This document shows, in pieces, positions 1 through 10,169 of a DNA stretch of 22,399 nucleotides. The first letter of the stretch is position 1, and the number at the start of each line of letters is the position of its first letter. A model generated the notes under the pieces. That model saw nothing but the letters and a program-made list of their open reading frames with translations, was not told where the DNA came from and searched no databases. Both the position numbers and the translations under genes were made by a program. The stretch comes from Nemertoderma westbladi (taxonomy: Eukaryota > Xenacoelomorpha > Nemertodermatida > Nemertodermatidae): the NCBI GenBank assembly GCA_032718475.1, contig JAUCBJ010001635.1, positions 1-22,399 on the forward strand. Direction: 5' to 3'.

Positions 1-302
1 TCGCGGACGGTATTCACTGTTCAAAGATCTAGTGCTACCCTAACAATTAATCGGTAACACTCCGACAGTGATTTCTAGCTAGCCGCCCATCTTACCTAGC
101 CGGATTGTGACGCGGACACCTAATATCACTATCCAACCGTATGGTCGTCCCCGTTTAACGCGATACAACCCCTCATCAAGGTGAAGGAGAGCTTTGTACG
201 AAACGAGTTAAACGCTATTCTATAAAGATCAAAAGAGAAACCTGCGTTTGTTCAGATAAACGTAAGTTATAACAGTAAGTCCAGTCGATAAACGAATTGG
301 CC

Positions 303-603
303 TTATCTCAATTCGATTGGGAAATCCAGAATCTCTAAGAAGTTATCGAACTTGGACGATCCTATTCTCTGCGAGAGTTTTTGGATGAACGTATCCAGCT
401 ACGAGCGGAGGAAAATCAGCTCGAGGAGAAGCATATCGAAACGGCAGATACCTCGACCATAAACCTACACCTTCTGATGCAATCATATTGCACCCTTCAC
501 CCAGGAGTTATGGCCCTCCTAGTAAAGTGGCTCCCCCCAAAGAGAAAAAGACTCTTGCTAGCCTCAAAAAACTGCGTAAACGCCGTCTGCGTAAGAAAGA
601 CTA
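303..603 (+). pseudogene. decayed ORF fragment with coiled-coil-like and basic C-terminal parts
   Basis: I do not recognise this gene. Frame 3 from about 303 reads a charged, helix-like stretch (DWEIQNL, stop, EVIELGRSYSLREFLDERIQ, then a run rich in E, Q, L and R). One stop at 336-338 interrupts it. The reading then appears to move to frame 2 near 445, where it continues with proline-rich sequence (PSPRSYGPPSKVAPPKEKK) and a strongly basic end (KKLRKRRLRKKD) closed by a stop at about 601-603. A basic tail after a coiled coil would suit a retroelement Gag-like or nucleic-acid-binding protein, but no diagnostic motif is present. It lies upstream of the copia pol gene, so it could be a displaced Gag remnant or an exon of another gene. 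Confidence is low because the open stretches are short and the frame change is inferred. Confidence 0.25.
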
Positions 604-1667
604 ACTGTTTAGAGTATCTTTATGTTTTAGAAACTGTGATTTTTATATTTTATAGACTGAAAATCCCATTTTCTGGGAGCGGTGTAAAAGCTTTTACTGA
701 ATTGTCCGGTTATTTTTCCTTATTTTTCCCGTAAAGTACTCTGTAGTTGGTTTACCAGGCATAAAAAGGCCGTGTCCTTGCTGTACTGGTGTTTTAGCGG
801 ACATAAAAGCTATTTCTTCTGTATTTGTACTTTAGAGGACATAATCCGTAATTCCGTGACGTAAAAGCTCGATACTCTTGAAAACAGTGTCGCTACCATG
901 ACGACGGCTAGCAGCTGATATTGCCACGTCGACGTTTCTTTGTTTCTCTGTTCTCTCGTTGTTCATGTTGACCAATCAGAGCGTTTGTGATCTCTGTGTT
1001 GGAGGTATATACAGAAACTCAGTAGTTCAGTGTTATGTTTTTGTCCAGAGCCTAAGAACCGGCTTTGGCACCTCCGTGTTTTAGTTTTTAGTCTTACACT
1101 AGTAGGTTTAATTATAAAGGGCATATATCCTTTAACGCACCTACCTGACTCATGGAATCACTGCATACTGATGACTGATGTCTGCATACTGCAGTACTGC
1201 ATACACTGCATACTGTGTAACATTGTGCATACCTTTATATTGTTATACTGCTATTTACCGTCAGTTCTTCATAATATGGTTGATGAATAATTATATTTGG
1301 AATAACGATAAACAACCCCGAAACCCAATATTCTTGATATACCGAAGGTAAGAGAGAAGGGTTACAGATAAACGATTGTGACTTATGTTAAAGTGGTTTG
1401 AAGTGAATCTAATGTTATTTGATAGACCCTACATGATTCAGTCTGTGTTCCTTTTATATGTGACTAAAATCAGTGAAGATTGGCAGATTAGTGTGCAGTA
1501 TTGTGCAGCATTGTGTATGAGTGAGTCTGTTAAAGAAGCAATTCCTAAAGAATGCGCCATATATGTGAATTATAATTAAGCCATATCGTTGTGAGTAGTT
1601 TAAGTCATAACTCTGTTTATATAGATAAAGCGCCACGTCCTAAAGGAACTGTTAATATTCCCGAAGG
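604..1667. other. non-coding stretch with no supported gene
   Basis: Only short, low-complexity reading frames occur here and none has recognisable motifs. The stretch 1155-1260 is rich in repeated ctgcatactg-like words. Motifs near 1297-1340 (aaccccgaaacccaat) loosely resemble 1737-1770, suggesting decayed repeat material. Confidence 0.5.
840..1025 (+). promoter_or_regulatory. promoter-like patch (CRE-like, CCAAT and TATA boxes)
   Basis: In plus-strand order this patch shows a cAMP-response-like half site (gtgacgtaa near 857), a CCAAT box (accaatcagag near 970) and a TATATA core (ggtatatac near 1004), then a cagtagttcagtg segment where transcription could begin. Spacing of the CCAAT to the TATA core is about 35 bp. 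It could be the U3 region of an old LTR or an RNA polymerase II promoter. No intact gene follows directly, so it may be a relic. Confidence 0.3.
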
Positions 1668-1785
1668 TGAATAATATTGTCAGAGATTATATAATACTGT
1701 CAGTCGAATAATACATTAGGCTTACATAGCAATAAAATTAAACCGTCGAACCCAATCTCCCGGGAATATCCAGCGGGTGAATGGT

Positions 1786-1914
1786 CGCGCACGGATTGGT
1801 TTCGACTAGTGTAGTGAATCAAATACTTGTCAAAGACTAAAAACTGATTTAATATCTAGAAGACATCTTAATTTGGTGGGTTAAACAGCCAAAGGTCTGA
1901 AAGCGCGAACACTG
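1786..1914 (+). repeat. 5' copy of LTR-like direct repeat of the copia element
   Basis: This stretch is similar to 5868-5976. Shared blocks include cgcgcacggaytggyttc at the start and ggtta-aac-aaaggtct-aaagcgcgaacaytgg at the end, with a variable middle. Both copies have the terminal CA of an LTR in the gcgcgaaca block (1910-1911 here). The copy may extend left to about 1668 (TGAATAAT, like the TGTGAATAAT at the 3' LTR start). A frame in phase with pol runs through the last 45 bases, so part may also be translated. The copies are clearly diverged, so the element is old or the LTRs have been rearranged. Confidence 0.4.
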
Positions 1915-1931
1915 GCCATGATGGTCGGCCT

Positions 1932-4900
1932 ATGAAGTGCCATATCTGTGAATCCATTTATCACCTCTCCAATAATTGTGACCTAAATAAACCAGCTACA
2001 AAAATTACATTATTCACAGATGACGACACAATTTCTCAGTCTGTCTTCCTTGCGGAAACTCTCGGAATGGCTGGAGTCGATAGTGGCTGTACTTCTACAG
2101 TCTGTGGTGAAAAATGGTTACAGGTTCACATTGATACACTTTCCTGTGCTGACAGGCGTTCTATCAAAATTAATGATAGCGCTGCTTCATTTAAGTTTGG
2201 AGACGGAGAACGATGGCACTCATTTAGACTAGTCACTATTCCTATCCACATTGGACCCCGGAAAGTTTTCCTGGAAACTGATGTCGTTCAATGTAATGTG
2301 CCTCTTTTGTTTTCTAAAAGGTCTCTCAAGAATGGTTGCGGCCAAATAAACTTTGAGCATGATGAAATCCACATTCTTGGTATGATACTTCCCCTGCAAG
2401 TGTCAACAACGGGACACTACTGTCTTCAACTGTCACGTTCTGGAAACAATGAAGCTGATACTACCAACCGAGTACTATTCTCAAATCCGCTTAATGGTAG
2501 GGATGAAGTTGACCTAAAGCGCACTATAATTAAACTACATAAACAATTTGCACATCCTTCCCCTGAAAAGTTGGAAAAGCTTATTAAAGATGCTGGTGAC
2601 AATAATCCACAGACAGCAAGTATTATCCAGAAAGTAAGCCAACAATGCAATATTTGTAAAATTTTCAAGAAACCTCCACACTGCCCTACAGTTTGTTTCC
2701 CTCTTGCAAATTCATTTAACGAAGTAGTCGCCATGGATCTCAAAGACATCCAACCAGGCACCAAAGTATTACATGTGATTGATCATGCAACCCGCTACTC
2801 ACAAGCTGTAGTCATACAAAACAAGAAAAAGGAGACCATAATTAAACATATATTTGACCTCTGGATTCGTGTCTTTGGACATCCTGGAAAATTCTTATCG
2901 GACAATGGTGGTGAATTTTCTAACAGAGACATGCAGGATCTTTGCGAAAAGTTTAATATCAAACTCTGTACTACTGCTGCCGAATCACAGTGGTCAAATG
3001 GACTCATAGAACGTCACAATGCTACTCTAGGCTGCACTGTAAATAAAATGTTAGCCGAACAACCAATGGATATCCACATCGCTGTACACTGGGCCTGCAG
3101 TGCTAAGAATGCCCTTAGTACTGTATATGGATTCTCACCTAATATCCTGGTATTTGGGCGGAACCCAAACTATCCGAACAACTTCGACAATAGACTTCCA
3201 ACCAATCAAACGGAATTCCACAGCAAATTGGTACAAGAAAATCTCACTGCACTGCATAGCGCACGCGAGGCATTCATTCAACAAGAGGCTAGCGAGCAAT
3301 TGAGACGGGCAATTTGTAGACAAACAAGAACATATGCTGATCAACAATTTAGCATAGGGGACGAAATCTACTATAAGAGAGATTACAGCGCTCAATGGCA
3401 GGGTCCAGCCAGAATCCTTGGCTGCGATAATAAACAAATACTTATCAAACACGGCGGTTCATACCTTCGCCTGCATCCATGCCGCCTTATGCATGTCAGT
3501 GATGATCCATATCAACAGTTACCAGATAACAATGCACCAATGGAAAGACTTGTTTCAACTCAACAAGAGACTGCCAATGAACTATCAGAAGAAGTCGAAA
3601 CTGTACCAGACAATCCAGATTTCCAGCAAATACACATGCCAAATGAACAAGATGTAGTAGAACAGATAAACACGGATGTAAACACGCCAAATGAACAAGT
3701 ATTGGTAGAACCTGACAACATTGCCCAAGATCCTCAACAGGCAAACAAGAAAACACATCAAGTTCCAAATCGAGATGAGCGAATTGAATTTAAACTTTAC
3801 AATGACAATCAATTACATAAAGCAAAAGTCATTAGCCGCGCAGGAAAAATGACAGGCAAACACTGGCATTGGATTAATATTAGGGAAGATTGTGAGGATA
3901 ATGACAAAAGTTTAAGTATAAAAGACCATATAGAGAACTGGCAACCTGAAACTAATATCATGGATGAAACCAACCACAACATAGAAGCCATGTTCACTGA
4001 AGATGTGTCTAAGGATCCAAAATATGATAAAGCCAAACAGGATGAGCTGGAAAAATGGCGTCAAATGGAAACCTTTGATGAGGTCACTGACAGGGGACAA
4101 CATGCCATCTCAACACGCTGGGTCTGTCGAGAACAACTGAAAGCCGGAATATTAATTGCTAAAGCGCGTCTATGCGCCAGGGGTTTTGAGGATGATCCAA
4201 ATATACAAACAGATTCACCAACTTGCAGCAAGGAGAATATTCGCATAGTGCTATCCATAGCAGCCTCAAACAAATGGATAATACATAGTATTGATATCCG
4301 AAGCGCTTATCTTCAGGGTCAGGCCCCAAACCGAGAAATATTTCTCAAACCGCCAAGGGAGGCTAATACAAATAAACTATGGCTTCTCAGACGATGTGTG
4401 TATGGATTGAATGAAGCTGGGCGACGATGGTACTTCCGTCTCAAGGAAGTTTTCTGTGAATGCAAGTGCCAAATGTCATCATTGGATCCGGCAGTTTTCT
4501 ACCTCATTGTCAATCAAGAACTACAGGGCATCGCGACAACCCATGTCGATGATATACTATACTGTGGCACTAAAAGGTTCGAAGGTGTCATACAGGAACT
4601 AAAAACTAAGCTTCAAGTTAGCACTGAAGAAAGTATGAAATTCAACTATGTCGGCATCAAAATTGATCAGGAATCTACAAATAAGATACAAACCGACCTA
4701 AACAACTATACCCACAAAATACAACCAATTGAACTGAAAGACAACCTTGATAAGAATCGGGCATTGACGGATGACGAAAGGAGCAGTCTTCGTGTTCTCT
4801 GCTGCCAGCTGAACTGGGCTGCTACCCAAGGTCGACCTGACATAGCATTTGAGTCCTGCCACCTATCCAGTTGCCTAAAGGCTCCAACTGTTGCTGATGT

Positions 4901-5426
4901 ACGATTAGCCAACAAAACAGTGAAGAAAATCCAACAATCACCAGTGGACATACCATACCGAAACCTTGGGAAACCACAAACCTGGAACGTTGTCATTTAT
5001 TCAGATGCTAGCTGGGCCAATTTGCCTAGTGGTGGGTCACAAGGGGCTTTTGTCATATTCATTGTGGGACACAATGGAAGTGCAAATGTAATTCAGTGGC
5101 AGAGTAAACGTCTCCGCAGAGTAGCTAAAAGCACACTAGCTGCAGAGACAATGGCAGCTTTAGAAGCAGCTGAAGCAGCTTTTCTACTAGCATCTTTCAT
5201 CGCCGAAATTCACCAAATCCCACATCCCCCTATACATCTCCTAGTGGATAATGAGAGTCTCGCAAATGCTGTTCGCTCAACAACCTCTGTGGAAGAACGA
5301 CGTCTCCGTGTTGACATTGCTGCTCTACGCGAGATGCTTGAGAGGAAGGAGCTCGCACAATTAACATGGGTGCCGGCCAGGCTCCAAATGGCAGATTGTC
5401 TCACCAAACAAGGCGCCAGCCCTTAG
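1932..5426 (+). CDS. Ty1/copia-type Pol polyprotein (protease, integrase, RT, RNase H)
   Basis: This 1164-codon intact frame encodes the enzymes that copy and insert a copia-family LTR retrotransposon. Domains in order are: a CCHC zinc knuckle (C3-x2-C6-x4-H11-x4-C16); an aspartic protease with VDSG at 49-52; a GAG-pre-integrase region with an HHCC zinc site (H203, H208, C239, C242); an integrase core D269, D324, E360 with exact D-35-E spacing; a glutamine/acid-rich linker (530-610); reverse transcriptase with DIRSAYLQG near 788-796 and HVDD at 871-874; and RNase H with D1025, E1072, D1106 and D1155. Integrase before RT is the copia order. The HVDD box replaces the usual YVDD, a known kind of variation but unusual. 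The knuckle sits almost at the N terminus, so the rest of Gag is absent, although the frame is open back to a TAA at 1869-1871. The domain calls are secure; the clade is not assigned. Confidence 0.93.
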   Translation: MKCHICESIYHLSNNCDLNKPATKITLFTDDDTISQSVFLAETLGMAGVDSGCTSTVCGEKWLQVHIDTLSCADRRSIKINDSAASFKFGDGERWHSFRLVTIPIHIGPRKVFLETDVVQCNVPLLFSKRSLKNGCGQINFEHDEIHILGMILPLQVSTTGHYCLQLSRSGNNEADTTNRVLFSNPLNGRDEVDLKRTIIKLHKQFAHPSPEKLEKLIKDAGDNNPQTASIIQKVSQQCNICKIFKKPPHCPTVCFPLANSFNEVVAMDLKDIQPGTKVLHVIDHATRYSQAVVIQNKKKETIIKHIFDLWIRVFGHPGKFLSDNGGEFSNRDMQDLCEKFNIKLCTTAAESQWSNGLIERHNATLGCTVNKMLAEQPMDIHIAVHWACSAKNALSTVYGFSPNILVFGRNPNYPNNFDNRLPTNQTEFHSKLVQENLTALHSAREAFIQQEASEQLRRAICRQTRTYADQQFSIGDEIYYKRDYSAQWQGPARILGCDNKQILIKHGGSYLRLHPCRLMHVSDDPYQQLPDNNAPMERLVSTQQETANELSEEVETVPDNPDFQQIHMPNEQDVVEQINTDVNTPNEQVLVEPDNIAQDPQQANKKTHQVPNRDERIEFKLYNDNQLHKAKVISRAGKMTGKHWHWINIREDCEDNDKSLSIKDHIENWQPETNIMDETNHNIEAMFTEDVSKDPKYDKAKQDELEKWRQMETFDEVTDRGQHAISTRWVCREQLKAGILIAKARLCARGFEDDPNIQTDSPTCSKENIRIVLSIAASNKWIIHSIDIRSAYLQGQAPNREIFLKPPREANTNKLWLLRRCVYGLNEAGRRWYFRLKEVFCECKCQMSSLDPAVFYLIVNQELQGIATTHVDDILYCGTKRFEGVIQELKTKLQVSTEESMKFNYVGIKIDQESTNKIQTDLNNYTHKIQPIELKDNLDKNRALTDDERSSLRVLCCQLNWAATQGRPDIAFESCHLSSCLKAPTVADVRLANKTVKKIQQSPVDIPYRNLGKPQTWNVVIYSDASWANLPSGGSQGAFVIFIVGHNGSANVIQWQSKRLRRVAKSTLAAETMAALEAAEAAFLLASFIAEIHQIPHPPIHLLVDNESLANAVRSTTSVEERRLRVDIAALREMLERKELAQLTWVPARLQMADCLTKQGASP

Positions 5427-5600
5427 ACTCATGGACGCAATTCAGGGCCAAGACTTTGAGATGACAACTCTCACCTTCATAAACACAAAGACAGAGGATG
5501 GGAAGTGTTGAATATCATATACTGTATTACACATGCTGAATATCCCAGGACTCTATACTTTATACTGTTATACATATCCCTATTTGTCAAAGAAATAACA

Positions 5601-5612
5601 GAAAAGGGGGAG
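5601..5612 (+). promoter_or_regulatory. polypurine tract for plus-strand priming
   Basis: The run gaaaagggggag sits 174 bp past the pol stop and directly before a TGTGAATAAT start. This is the place and composition of the primer that LTR elements use to begin plus-strand synthesis. Confidence 0.6.
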
Positions 5613-5972
5613 TGTGAATAATCTACTGTATGGATCAAATACGAGATACTGTACTACTAGGAACCGACCCTATTGACTGAAGTTATACGCGAGATACTGT
5701 CCTGATGTTGTACCGGTACTGGTTGAGGGTGTTGAGTATGTAGTATGTTATAGTAGAAGGATCCGTACCTCAGCATAGCACTGTCTGACTGCCTATGTAA
5801 CTATACTGCAATATACTGATATACGTATTATATGATATACGATCATCTTATTATATTAACAATACGCCGCGCACGGACTGGCTTCAGCTGATGTCAATTA
5901 GTACGGGCTATATCAACTAATAAGACACTTAAATTAGCAGGTTAAACTGTTAAAGGTCTAAAAGCGCGAACA
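5613..5972 (+). repeat. 3' LTR of the copia element (probable)
   Basis: The segment begins TG directly after the polypurine tract and ends CA in the gcgcgaaca block shared with the repeat upstream of pol, giving a 360-bp TG...CA unit. It is rich in atactg words (agatactgt, atatactgat), unlike the coding part. Homology to the upstream copy is clear only over the last ~110 bp. I see no clean target duplication around the pair. Confidence 0.5.
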
Positions 5973-5976
5973 TTGG

Positions 5977-6638
5977 GCTGTTGGGTGTGGTGTGCAGTTT
6001 TGATTTTAGGTACCTTACGTGGCTATAGTTAGGCCAGTTTGCAGGACTGTGTTATTATTCCATTATTATTATTATGCGATTAGGATTACATACATATCTC
6101 ATATTCAATATATCAATCTTCCATTAGTTAGTGTGTTTGTATTGACAATGAATTATAATATCGCAATAATTTTTATTGTCCGTTTAAATCCTTTTTTTGT
6201 CCTTTTTTTTTGATTTTTTATGTCCTCCAAAAGTCTAATGTTAGGTTCCATGCTACCGGTTTCTCTACTGCTGTTCTCTCAGGCTATCAGTACTGGTATT
6301 AGTATATATAGCACTATTTTGCTGTATTGTATGTACAGATGTAGGTATAAAGCAGGTATTTCTGTATTTTAGTACCGGCACCGGTCTGCCGGTACTGCTA
6401 TATGCCTACTGTGTAGCCTACCATTTAAATACGGTAATGGTAGGCCTACCGGTTGTGCTAATAAATTTTAAATAATTGATAGGCCAAACTGGATTGCAGG
6501 ATTGTGGAAAATGTGGATATACCTTTCACATAGTTTAGGCCTATTACTCTGTATTAGTTTTATAATCAATAATGGATCATGACTACTGTCTGAGTAGTGT
6601 TACGGATAGCAGCACCGCTACTTCCAACAGCACAGAAG
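5977..6638. other. non-coding flank between copia element and minisatellite
   Basis: No gene is supported. The stretch has T-rich runs (6187-6220) and repeated ccggtactg or ggtaggcctaccggt words near 6375-6455. It looks like ordinary repeat-derived intergenic or intronic DNA. Confidence 0.5.
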
Positions 6639-6746
6639 GCCCGCCTCTGTAACCTGCCCCTTTCCCTCAATTAGTTAAATGATCGTTTATTGTTTTGGTT
6701 AGATAATCCCGCCTCTGTAACCTGCTCCTTTCCCTCAATTGGTAAT
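6639..6746 (+). repeat. left part of 68-bp minisatellite (about 1.6 units)
   Basis: Two partial units carry the signature gcctctgtaacctgc followed by ctcctttccctcaatt and gatcgtttattgttttggtt. The same unit recurs about seven times at 16962-17425 in the same orientation, so the two parts were once one array and the large element between them inserted into it. Confidence 0.85.
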
Positions 6747-6752
6747 GTTATC
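6747..6752 (+). repeat. 6-bp target site duplication, left copy (GTTATC)
   Basis: GTTATC lies directly before the AGTAGTAG start of the large element and is repeated exactly at 16956-16961 directly after its CTACTACT end. Joining the flanks across one copy gives a sequence that fits the minisatellite unit (ccctcaattggtaat, GTTATC, gtttattg). Confidence 0.8.
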
Positions 6753-6767
6753 AGTAGTAGGGTCTTG

Positions 6768-6797
6768 GCCGGCTCTGCGACAGTTGGACCTCACTGA
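6768..6797 (+). repeat. outer arm of left terminal fold-back stem
   Basis: These 30 bases (containing ggctctgcgacagttggacc) are the perfect reverse complement of 9196-9225. In the element before the nested insertion, the arms enclosed about 240 bp that is itself loosely palindromic. Confidence 0.85.
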
Positions 6798-8957
6798 CCC
6801 TGCAAACAATTTACTTTAAAGGAATGTCAGAAAAACATCATTAATTTGTTATAAATGTTGATAAATGTTATTCCCTTGTTTGATAGAATATTTAGATGTT
6901 CAATATATGTTATTTTAACATTACTCTATAATGTCTTTGTCAGACATTAAATAAATGATAACTGTTGATGTTAAAAAAACGTAATTTTAATGTGAGAACA
7001 TAAACATTAGTCAAAAATGTTTTATAAGTGTTTAGTTCTAACATTTTAAGAACATGGTTTGTTACATATCAGAACAATGTTATTTTGTCACATAAAATAA
7101 ACATTATGGGATAGACGCTGTCACTTCTATTACTGTATTATCTAATCTGAGATTGATGATTGGCTAATTTTAAAATTCGCGGTAATGGAGGAATTTTCCA
7201 CATGTAAATGGTATACAGTATGGCAGTATGGTATGTTGTACAATACTCATTCTGGCGTGCCTGTATTCAATGTTTATTGTGTATATGTATTGTTATACTG
7301 CTGTACTGCAAGGCCTATCTCTATATTACTGTAGTGTAGTTACTGCAGGCCTACTGCACTGTACAGTAGCTTATATTTTTGGTTTTATAGTTTTGGTTTT
7401 GTGATTTATTTAACCTGAACTCATAAATAAAACATATCTATACCTGAATGCAAGTTCGCCTTCACCCTCTGGATTCACACATTACTGCATTAGACCTACC
7501 AATCACAGAATTCAAGTCTGCCAGGACCAGGAAGTCCCCTTAAACCAGCACTGACAGGTGGAGGATTGACTTATTTGTCTGTACTGATGGTCGATTTCAA
7601 CAGCCAAGGACTAAAGATTGGAATTCTTATTATTGGGAGGTCCCAGTTTTCAGTTGAAGGGGCAGGGCACAGGGACAGCATTACTACAAAACTTTCGATT
7701 CGATTTCGATTTGAAAACTTCACATTAACTGTTATTACAAACTATTTATTGTTTCAGTTTTTAGATTGTACTTTTGTATTGCCTAGGCCTATTGATTTAT
7801 TTTTACAGTTTAATAAATGAAGCTCACTCAGCTATAATTATAATTGACATTTAATTTTTTAAATATGATTTGTTCAGATTGGGAGGATTTGCGATGCAAT
7901 CAAAATCATCCCTCTCCAGGGAGATATCGATTCAAATAAGTACTGATTACTCTCCCAGAAATAAATCTGTAACCTGTTTTTTTTGTTTACCCGTAGGATA
8001 TAATAATGTGCCTCTGTAGCCAACTGTAACCTGCTCCTTTTAATAATTTAACATTGTTTTGAGGTATTATTTATTAAACCCACTATATGTACATTATTTT
8101 ATATAGACTACAAATCAGATCTATAAATCTAGTGAATAATATTAACTCAAAGTATTTTAATTGATGTAATTCATTACGTTGTTGTCACTTATTATTACGT
8201 CATAAACATATTATTTTTAAGTCTGTGATTAACTTTAACCGAAATATCAAAACCATTTACGTAATGGGCCATACAGCCATATATTTGTTGTTTACTTATT
8301 ATGCGATATTTTACTTTGATTTTGCTGTTTATTTAATTATTTTTCCTGACTGGTCATTATACAAAAAATTCAATTCATGTTATACGTTTTAATTGTTATT
8401 AATTTGCATACAATTGCCTATAACAAAATTGTATTCAATCAAACTGTGTTAGAGATTGTAGCCTGCCACTACCATATCAACATGCGTAGGGAAATTATTA
8501 ATTAATTATTCAATAAAGGGTTTGGCAATTATAAAGAACGATATAAAGAACGGCAATGGAGGGGGATTATTAGTTTGAGCAAGCGAACCAACCATAAAAC
8601 ATGAGAGAAGGGCTTAAATGCACATATAATGTTACGTTTTTAGCAAACAATATTTTTATGTTAAGAAATAACATAAAAGTAACGATCTAAATAAACATTA
8701 TTCCGTTGTTATTTTAATGTCAATAAAAATACAATAATAATGATAAGGAATAACATAAAAGTAATGATATATGTAACCATCCTGGCTTTGTTATTTTAAT
8801 GTTATTAAAAACGAAATAATAACGTTAGTATATAACGTCATATTTCTTGGCCAATTTACAGTTTTTTTATCATTAATCTAACAATTTGAAATAATGTTAT
8901 CTATGTCATTAAATAACATTTTAATAACAGCTTTTTAACAATACATTGTTTGCAGGG
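6798..8957. mobile_element. nested non-autonomous DNA transposon, 2160 bp
   Basis: The element starts CCCTGCAAACAAT and ends with its exact reverse complement ATTGTTTGCAGGG. Comparison with the intact right terminus of the host element (ctgacacccattggg, read inward) shows that this block was inserted between tcactga and gacaccc, leaving a likely GA duplication (6796-6797, 8958-8959). The outer ~300 bp at each side are dense in aatgttatt/aataacatt words, in both orientations, which look like subterminal transposase-binding repeats. No frame longer than 84 codons occurs and no transposase motif is visible, so it would be mobilised in trans. The superfamily is not assigned: the 2-bp duplication does not fit hAT (8 bp), Harbinger (3 bp) or piggyBac (TTAA). 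Confidence 0.75.
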
Positions 8958-8964
8958 GACACCC

Positions 8965-8988
8965 ATTGGGTGTCATATGACACCCAAT
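8965..8988. repeat. 24-bp perfect palindrome in left terminus
   Basis: The centre tgtcatatgaca is flanked by attggg and cccaat, giving full self-complementarity. The identical palindrome occurs at 16882-16905 in the right terminus. Confidence 0.9.
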
Positions 8989-9195
8989 TATCACCCTATG
9001 GGTGTCATTGGGTGTCATTGGCGCCAGACTGTCTGGGTGACACCTCCCAATTAGGCTAATTAGACCCTAATTGACAGGTGTCATCAATTAATTAGTACAA
9101 TTAAACCCTAACAGGTGTCATATGACTCCTAATTAGGGTTTAATTGATTATCCTAATTAATCAGACTGATTAGCGCCCTGACACACAATGGGTCA

Positions 9196-9225
9196 TCAGT
9201 GAGGTCCAACTGTCGCAGAGCCGGC
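9196..9225 (+). repeat. inner arm of left terminal fold-back stem
   Basis: This is the perfect 30-bp complement of 6768-6797. Where the right end has different bases in its arms, both left arms change together. Confidence 0.85.
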
Positions 9226-9952
9226 TCAAGAGGGTGTCATAAGTGACACCGCAGCTCTTTTATTCATTAATATCTATTTATTTATATTTAATTTTAATTA
9301 ATTATTTGCATTTTATTTTATTCGTATTTAATTCTAAATTAATTATTCATTTGTACTTTATGGGTATACAGCTCCCTTACTGGTAACTAATTACTCTTAT
9401 CTATATCCAGACAGCTTTATCGTTGACCTTTGACCTTTGACCCCCCAATTAGCTTTAACCAAGCAACAGCATATTAATGATAGTTGTATCCAAGCGCCCC
9501 TGCCCCCACCCCGTGACAGCTCTGATTACTAATTACTCTTACCTATATCCAACCGCCTGCAGTTCCATAGTCTGCCGCTAGAGGGCGTATTATCTGAAAA
9601 TAAACATCTTCTCTAACTTTGTTATTTTCAATTTAACTATTTATTTATATTTAATTTTAATTAATTAATTGTACTTTTTTTACTTTATTTATTCATTTGT
9701 ACTTTATTTTAAATTAATTAATTGTATATATTACTTTTACTTTATACATTGATTTTTAATTTTAGATTAATTAGTTTTTATATTACCAATGAGATCACTA
9801 TGACATAATGTCTATATTTAGCTCTATGGTTTATAGATCCCTTATCGTTAACTTTATAATCTTTCCTCTCGCGGCTCCTTTGTCTTCGTTATTCAATGGC
9901 GCCACTCTGGCTACCATTGAATAACATTGGGCAATCATTATCTCGCCTGATG

Positions 9953-10085
9953 TGACGTCATCAAAGCTGCTCTCTGATTGGTTTAATTATACAGTCTTTT
10001 CTCCCTCCTGTTCCCTGATTGGCTAACCCATTCTAGCCCCCTCTATAATAGCCCCCGTTCACCACATTCCCAATCATTGTCTCTT
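9953..10085 (+). promoter_or_regulatory. promoter of the 569-aa gene (CRE, CCAAT boxes, TATA)
   Basis: In order there is a perfect CRE palindrome TGACGTCA (9953-9960), two inverted CCAAT boxes (gattgg near 9976 and 10017) and a TATA-like ctctataata (10041-10050), followed by cccccgttcaccacattccc. The ATG is about 120 bp past the TATA box. The block 10029-10079 is repeated in inverted orientation at 14598-14648 before the other gene of the element, which strongly supports a functional role. Confidence 0.7.
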
Positions 10086-10169
10086 TGTTTTCCTGAAAAG
10101 TTTTAATTATTTTCGTAAAAGTATTTATTTATTTTTATTTCCTAAACGAGTTACCGGTACACAATCACG

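Larger units (their letters stand above)
6753..9630 (+). repeat. left terminal inverted repeat (interrupted by 6798-8957)
   Basis: The region matches the reverse complement of 16041-16955 in blocks: the outer 45 bp; 8958-9260 against 16595-16917, including gggtgtcatatgacaccc and the caccgcagctcttttattcattaat junction; 9361-9390 against 16385-16410 (gtatac-gctccc-tactgg); and 9544-9630 against 16041-16128 (tctgccgctagagggcgtat). Between blocks the two ends differ in length and order. A further AT-rich block ending at 9781-9820 matches 16422-16464 but lies out of order, showing rearrangement of this end. Confidence 0.75.

Noticed and set aside
1030-1579. Short ORFs of 64-86 codons downstream of the promoter-like patch
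   Set aside because: Composition is repeat-like (ctgcatactg words) with no motif or conserved pattern.
7566-7820. 84-codon ORF in the nested transposon as transposase remnant
   Set aside because: No DDE, zinc-finger or helix-turn-helix pattern is visible, and the length is expected by chance.
6796-8959. Tc1/mariner classification for the nested transposon
   Set aside because: The flanking dinucleotide is GA, not TA, and no mariner-like ends are present.
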